Source of the DNA: JBEKYH01 sp049511115
GTDB lineage: Bacteria > Planctomycetota > Phycisphaerae > Tepidisphaerales > Tepidisphaeraceae
Length of the DNA stretch: 9,064 nucleotides
Direction: 5' to 3'
Assembly: GCA_049511115.1 (NCBI GenBank)
Contig: JBEKYH010000179.1
Span: 1-9,064 of the forward strand
Position 1 is the stretch's first letter. Every line of letters begins with the position of its first letter. Positions 7,231-9,064 of the stretch are shown in pieces. The notes under the pieces are model-generated. The model was not told the DNA's origin, did no database searches, and worked only from the letters and a program-made list of their open reading frames with translations. Position numbers and translations under genes: made by a program.

Positions 7231-8322
7231 GTGAACGTGATCAAAACCGGTCTGATTGGCTGCGGCAAAGTCGCCGAAATCCACGCCGCCGCGCTGAAGG
7301 CGCTGCCCCAATCGCAATTCACGGCCGTCTGCGGCACCAAGCCCGAGCGCACGCGCGCCTTCGCCGCGCGTTACGGCGTGCAACCGTACGACAACCTGCC
7401 CAAAATGCTTGCCGAATCGGGAGTGCAGGCCGTCTGCATTTGCACGCCGCATCCGCGCCACGCCGACCCGGCTGTGCTGTGCGCCGCGGCAGGCGTGCAT
7501 GTCCTGATCGAAAAACCCCTCGCCTCGTCGCTGGCCGATTGCGATCGCATCATCGCCGCCGCCAACGCCAGCGGCATTACCCTGGGCGTCTTTTGCCAGC
7601 GCCGCTTTTACGAGCCGTGCCAGCGAATTCGCCGGGCCATCGACGACGGCAAGATCGGCCACCCCGTCCTCGCCTCCGTCACGCTCTATGGCTGGCGCGA
7701 CCAGAAATACTACGCCAGCGACCCCTGGCGCGGCTCCTGGGCCGGCGAAGGCGGCGGCGTCCTGGTCAACCAGGCCCCGCACCAACTCGATTTGCTCTCC
7801 TGGTACATGGGCCCCATCGCCGAACTTTCCGGCTACTGGGCCAATCTCAATCATCCGTACATTGAAGTCGAAGACACTGCCGTCGCCATCGTCCGCTTCC
7901 AGAGCGGCGCGCTCGGCCAGATCACGGTGAGCAATTCCCAAAACCCCGCCCTCTTTGGCAAGGTCCTCGTTCACGGCAGCAATGGCGCTTCCATCGGCGT
8001 GCAAACCGACGGCGGCGCTATGTTCATCGCCGGAGTCTCGAATATTACTGAGCCGCCCTACAACGACATCTGGACCATTCCCGGCGAAGAACATCTCCGC
8101 ACCGTCTGGCAAAAAGAAGACGCCGATTTTTTCAAAACAATTGACCCCATCGCCCACTATCATTCGCGCCAGATCGCGGATTTCCTCGATGCCATCGCCC
8201 AAAAGCGCGACCCGCTCATCACGGGCCGCGCGGCGCGGCGGACCGTCGAACTCTTTACGGCCATCTACCGATCACAGCGAGATCGAACGCCGATTGCGTT
8301 TCCGTTGGCGGCTGAGCATTAA
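7231..8322 (+). CDS. Gfo/Idh/MocA family oxidoreductase
   Basis: A 363-aa protein starting at GTG (MNVIKTGLIGCGKVAEIH). It belongs to the Gfo/Idh/MocA family of NAD(P)-dependent sugar/polyol oxidoreductases. The N-terminal Rossmann fold shows GLIGCGKVAEIHAAAL with the glycine pattern at about residues 8-13, and the family signature EKPLA begins at E94-K95-P96. The C-terminal substrate domain contains GGGVLVNQAPHQLDLLSWYMG, with H184 and D187 at the expected catalytic/substrate positions. No signal peptide is seen, so it is cytoplasmic, unlike the many secreted planctomycete members. It follows the zinc dehydrogenase by 17 bp and probably works on the same sugar, for example oxidising or epimerising an intermediate. 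No more exact substrate can be read from sequence. Start choice rests on a Shine-Dalgarno and on where homology begins. Confidence 0.92.
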   Translation: MNVIKTGLIGCGKVAEIHAAALKALPQSQFTAVCGTKPERTRAFAARYGVQPYDNLPKMLAESGVQAVCICTPHPRHADPAVLCAAAGVHVLIEKPLASSLADCDRIIAAANASGITLGVFCQRRFYEPCQRIRRAIDDGKIGHPVLASVTLYGWRDQKYYASDPWRGSWAGEGGGVLVNQAPHQLDLLSWYMGPIAELSGYWANLNHPYIEVEDTAVAIVRFQSGALGQITVSNSQNPALFGKVLVHGSNGASIGVQTDGGAMFIAGVSNITEPPYNDIWTIPGEEHLRTVWQKEDADFFKTIDPIAHYHSRQIADFLDAIAQKRDPLITGRAARRTVELFTAIYRSQRDRTPIAFPLAAEH

Positions 8323-8354
8323 AAATTGCAGTGTTTTCACTTCAACGGGCGCGT

Positions 8355-8360
8355 TACAAT
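8355..8360 (+). promoter_or_regulatory. Putative -10 box, near-leaderless promoter of the toxin-antitoxin pair
   Basis: TACAAT ends seven bases before the antitoxin ATG (spacer TGGAGCC). The expected transcription start would fall at or next to the start codon, so the message would be leaderless or almost so. The spacer holds a short GGAG that might instead act as a ribosome-binding site if transcription begins further up. The CAATTG palindrome (8357-8362) overlaps the box. No convincing -35 is seen at standard spacing. Confidence 0.4.
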
Positions 8361-8367
8361 TGGAGCC

Positions 8368-8592
8368 ATGGAAACTGATCTGCTTTCGCGAATCACCATT
8401 GATCCAGGCAAATGCGGGGGCAAACCGTGCATTCGTGGCAAGCGTATTCGCGTGACTGACATTCTGGAACTTTTGGGGGCGGGAGCATCGCAGGACGAGA
8501 TCCTTCGCGATTATTCGTTTCTTGAGCGAGAGGATATCCTCGCCGCATTGTCTTATGCGGCTAAGCAGACGGACCACGTGGTCCTCACGTGA
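8368..8592 (+). CDS. DUF433 family protein, probable antitoxin
   Basis: A 74-aa DUF433 protein. The family hallmark is near the N-terminus: ITIDPGKCGGKPCIRGKRIRVTDILELL (residues 9-36), followed by AGASQDEILRDYSFLEREDILAALSYAA (38-65), a predicted winged-helix/HTH-like DNA-binding fold of about family-normal length. DUF433 genes commonly precede DUF5615 PIN-like genes and are considered antitoxins of type II systems that bind the toxin and their own promoter. Here the next gene is exactly such a partner, overlapping by one base (TGATG). The start at 8368 is the ATG where homology begins; an upstream TTG in frame adds an unrelated stretch. The gene begins 45 bp after the oxidoreductase and has its own -10 box. 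Codons are less C/G-biased than in the neighbouring sugar genes, which suggests separate acquisition. Confidence 0.88.
   Translation: METDLLSRITIDPGKCGGKPCIRGKRIRVTDILELLGAGASQDEILRDYSFLEREDILAALSYAAKQTDHVVLT
8571..8591 (+). promoter_or_regulatory. Palindrome and paired CACGTG motifs at the antitoxin/toxin junction
   Basis: GGACCACGTGGTCC (8571-8584) is a perfect 14-bp palindrome able to form a 5-bp RNA stem with an ACGU loop seven bases before the toxin ATG. CACGTG occurs twice, at 8575-8580 and 8586-8591, with centres 11 bp apart, about one helical turn. No Shine-Dalgarno precedes the toxin, so its translation probably depends on coupling to the antitoxin. The palindrome lies inside the last antitoxin codons (DHVV), so chance is possible. 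Confidence 0.3.
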
Positions 8593-8921
8593 TGAAGTTC
8601 CTTATCGATAACCAGCTTCCGCGATCGTTGGCCGCTTACCTCGTCCGGCGGGGGCATGAATGCAACCATGTTTTCGATATTGGGCTGGACGAAGCCGATG
8701 ATGTCGAGCTATGGTCACACTGCGCCCGCGAACAGAGCATATTGGTAAGCAAAGATGAAGATTTCATCTACCTTGCCGCGCGACCTGGCGACGCCGGCAG
8801 GTTGGTATGGGTTCGATTGGGGAACTGCCGCAATGCGGCGCTCATCGAAGGTTTCGACCGCGTTCATGATGCGTTGGTTTTGGCATTTGAGAGTGGCCAA
8901 CAGATAGTGGAAGTTCGATAG
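8592..8921 (+). CDS. DUF5615 PIN-like domain protein, probable toxin
   Basis: A 109-aa protein of the DUF5615 PIN-like family, predicted ribonuclease toxins paired with DUF433. The N-terminus MKFLIDNQLPRSLAAYL carries the first acidic residue D6. A second acidic cluster is DEADDVELW (33-41), and the third is the typical SKDEDF (53-58, with D55 and D57), followed by WVRLGN (73-79). These are the positions expected to hold metal in PIN folds. ATG at 8592 overlaps the antitoxin TGA by one base; a GTG three bases earlier would give a 4-base overlap and an extra Met, and cannot be excluded. No Shine-Dalgarno is visible, consistent with translational coupling. Toxicity and RNA cleavage are family inference and not shown here. 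The gene appears complete. Confidence 0.88.
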   Translation: MKFLIDNQLPRSLAAYLVRRGHECNHVFDIGLDEADDVELWSHCAREQSILVSKDEDFIYLAARPGDAGRLVWVRLGNCRNAALIEGFDRVHDALVLAFESGQQIVEVR

Positions 8922-9030
8922 CCCACGGCCAGACCCGCGCGCGATTTTCCGTGGCCCAACAAAACTACAGCCTCGACCAGGCCATTGCCGTACGGGATCA
9001 TCAATACGACGGCATCCATAAGCAAGATTT
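8922..9030. other. Short non-coding stretch after the toxin gene
   Basis: A weak 6-bp inverted pair CCACGG/CCGTGG (about 8924-8929 and 8949-8954) lies just after the toxin stop, without a T-run, so it is a doubtful terminator. A 27-codon open frame (8951-9034, GTG start) reads AQQNYSLDQAIAVRDHQYDGI and has protein-like composition, but it has no Shine-Dalgarno and no family I can name. It could be a fragment of a displaced gene. Confidence 0.3.
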
Positions 9031-9064
9031 GTAGGGTGGGCATCGCCCACCGTCTCTGCGAAGC
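9031..9064. repeat. GTAGGGTGGGC-type hairpin repeat, cut by the window end
   Basis: GGTGGGC (9035-9041) and GCCCACC (9045-9051) form a perfect 7-bp stem with a 3-base loop, preceded by GTAG. I recall the wording TGTAGGGTGGGCAT-GCCCACC as a dispersed repeat in several bacterial phyla, and its minus-strand translation VGDAHPT as a frequent spurious annotation. The element probably continues past the window. It may also limit transcription leaving the toxin-antitoxin pair, but lacks a T-run. Confidence 0.5.

Noticed and set aside
6817..8202. Long minus-strand reading frame opposite the dehydrogenase and oxidoreductase
   Set aside because: Spans two real genes antisense to them; no recognisable family, a typical high-GC shadow.
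1..9064. CRISPR array, tRNA, rRNA, transposase or phage genes
   Set aside because: No regularly spaced direct repeats, no tRNA-like cloverleaf and no transposase or integrase motifs were seen on either strand.

Overview
The window is a GC-rich bacterial chromosome segment with seven credible protein-coding genes and no RNA genes, CRISPR array or insertion sequence that I can see. The gene style suggests Planctomycetota, possibly Phycisphaerae-like. The signs are secreted SMP-30/lactonase propellers, Gfo/Idh/MocA and zinc-dehydrogenase sugar enzymes, and a very large kinase-like protein fused to a formylglycine-generating-enzyme (FGE-sulfatase) fold. Strongly C/G-biased third positions and several kinds of dispersed palindromic repeat fit too. 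The phylum is an inference from gene content, not a proof.

Left half (64-5765, minus strand). Read in the direction of transcription, the order is a secreted 400-aa beta-propeller lactonase, then an intergenic palindromic repeat, then a 1106-aa membrane protein. That protein runs degenerate kinase fold, one membrane span, proline hinge, long Ala-rich helical region, then a C-terminal FGE-sulfatase domain. A secreted SMP-30/gluconolactonase-like propeller follows 36 bp downstream. The membrane protein and the SMP-30 gene look like one operon, apparently driven by a nearly leaderless promoter.

Centre (5766-6181). A 416-bp divergent intergenic region holds the ribosome-binding site of the lactonase gene, a GC-rich inverted-repeat element, and a clear -10 box plus Shine-Dalgarno for the rightward genes.

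Right half (6182-8322, plus strand). A zinc-dependent medium-chain dehydrogenase and a Gfo/Idh/MocA oxidoreductase are 17 bp apart and probably co-transcribed. With the two lactonase-type propellers on the other side, the region reads as a sugar or polyol oxidation neighbourhood: dehydrogenation gives lactones, which lactonases open. The exact substrate cannot be read from sequence.

Right edge (8368-8921). A compact DUF433/DUF5615 (PIN-like) toxin-antitoxin pair with its own near-leaderless promoter and a TGATG stop/start overlap. It has less C/G-biased codons than its neighbours, suggesting separate acquisition. A short hairpin repeat (GGTGGGC/GCCCACC) follows at the window end.

The most unusual object is the pseudokinase-membrane-FGE fusion. 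Neither end keeps the key catalytic residues I would expect, so it is more likely a scaffold or sensor than an enzyme. I do not see clear evidence of a wholly new defence or mobile system.
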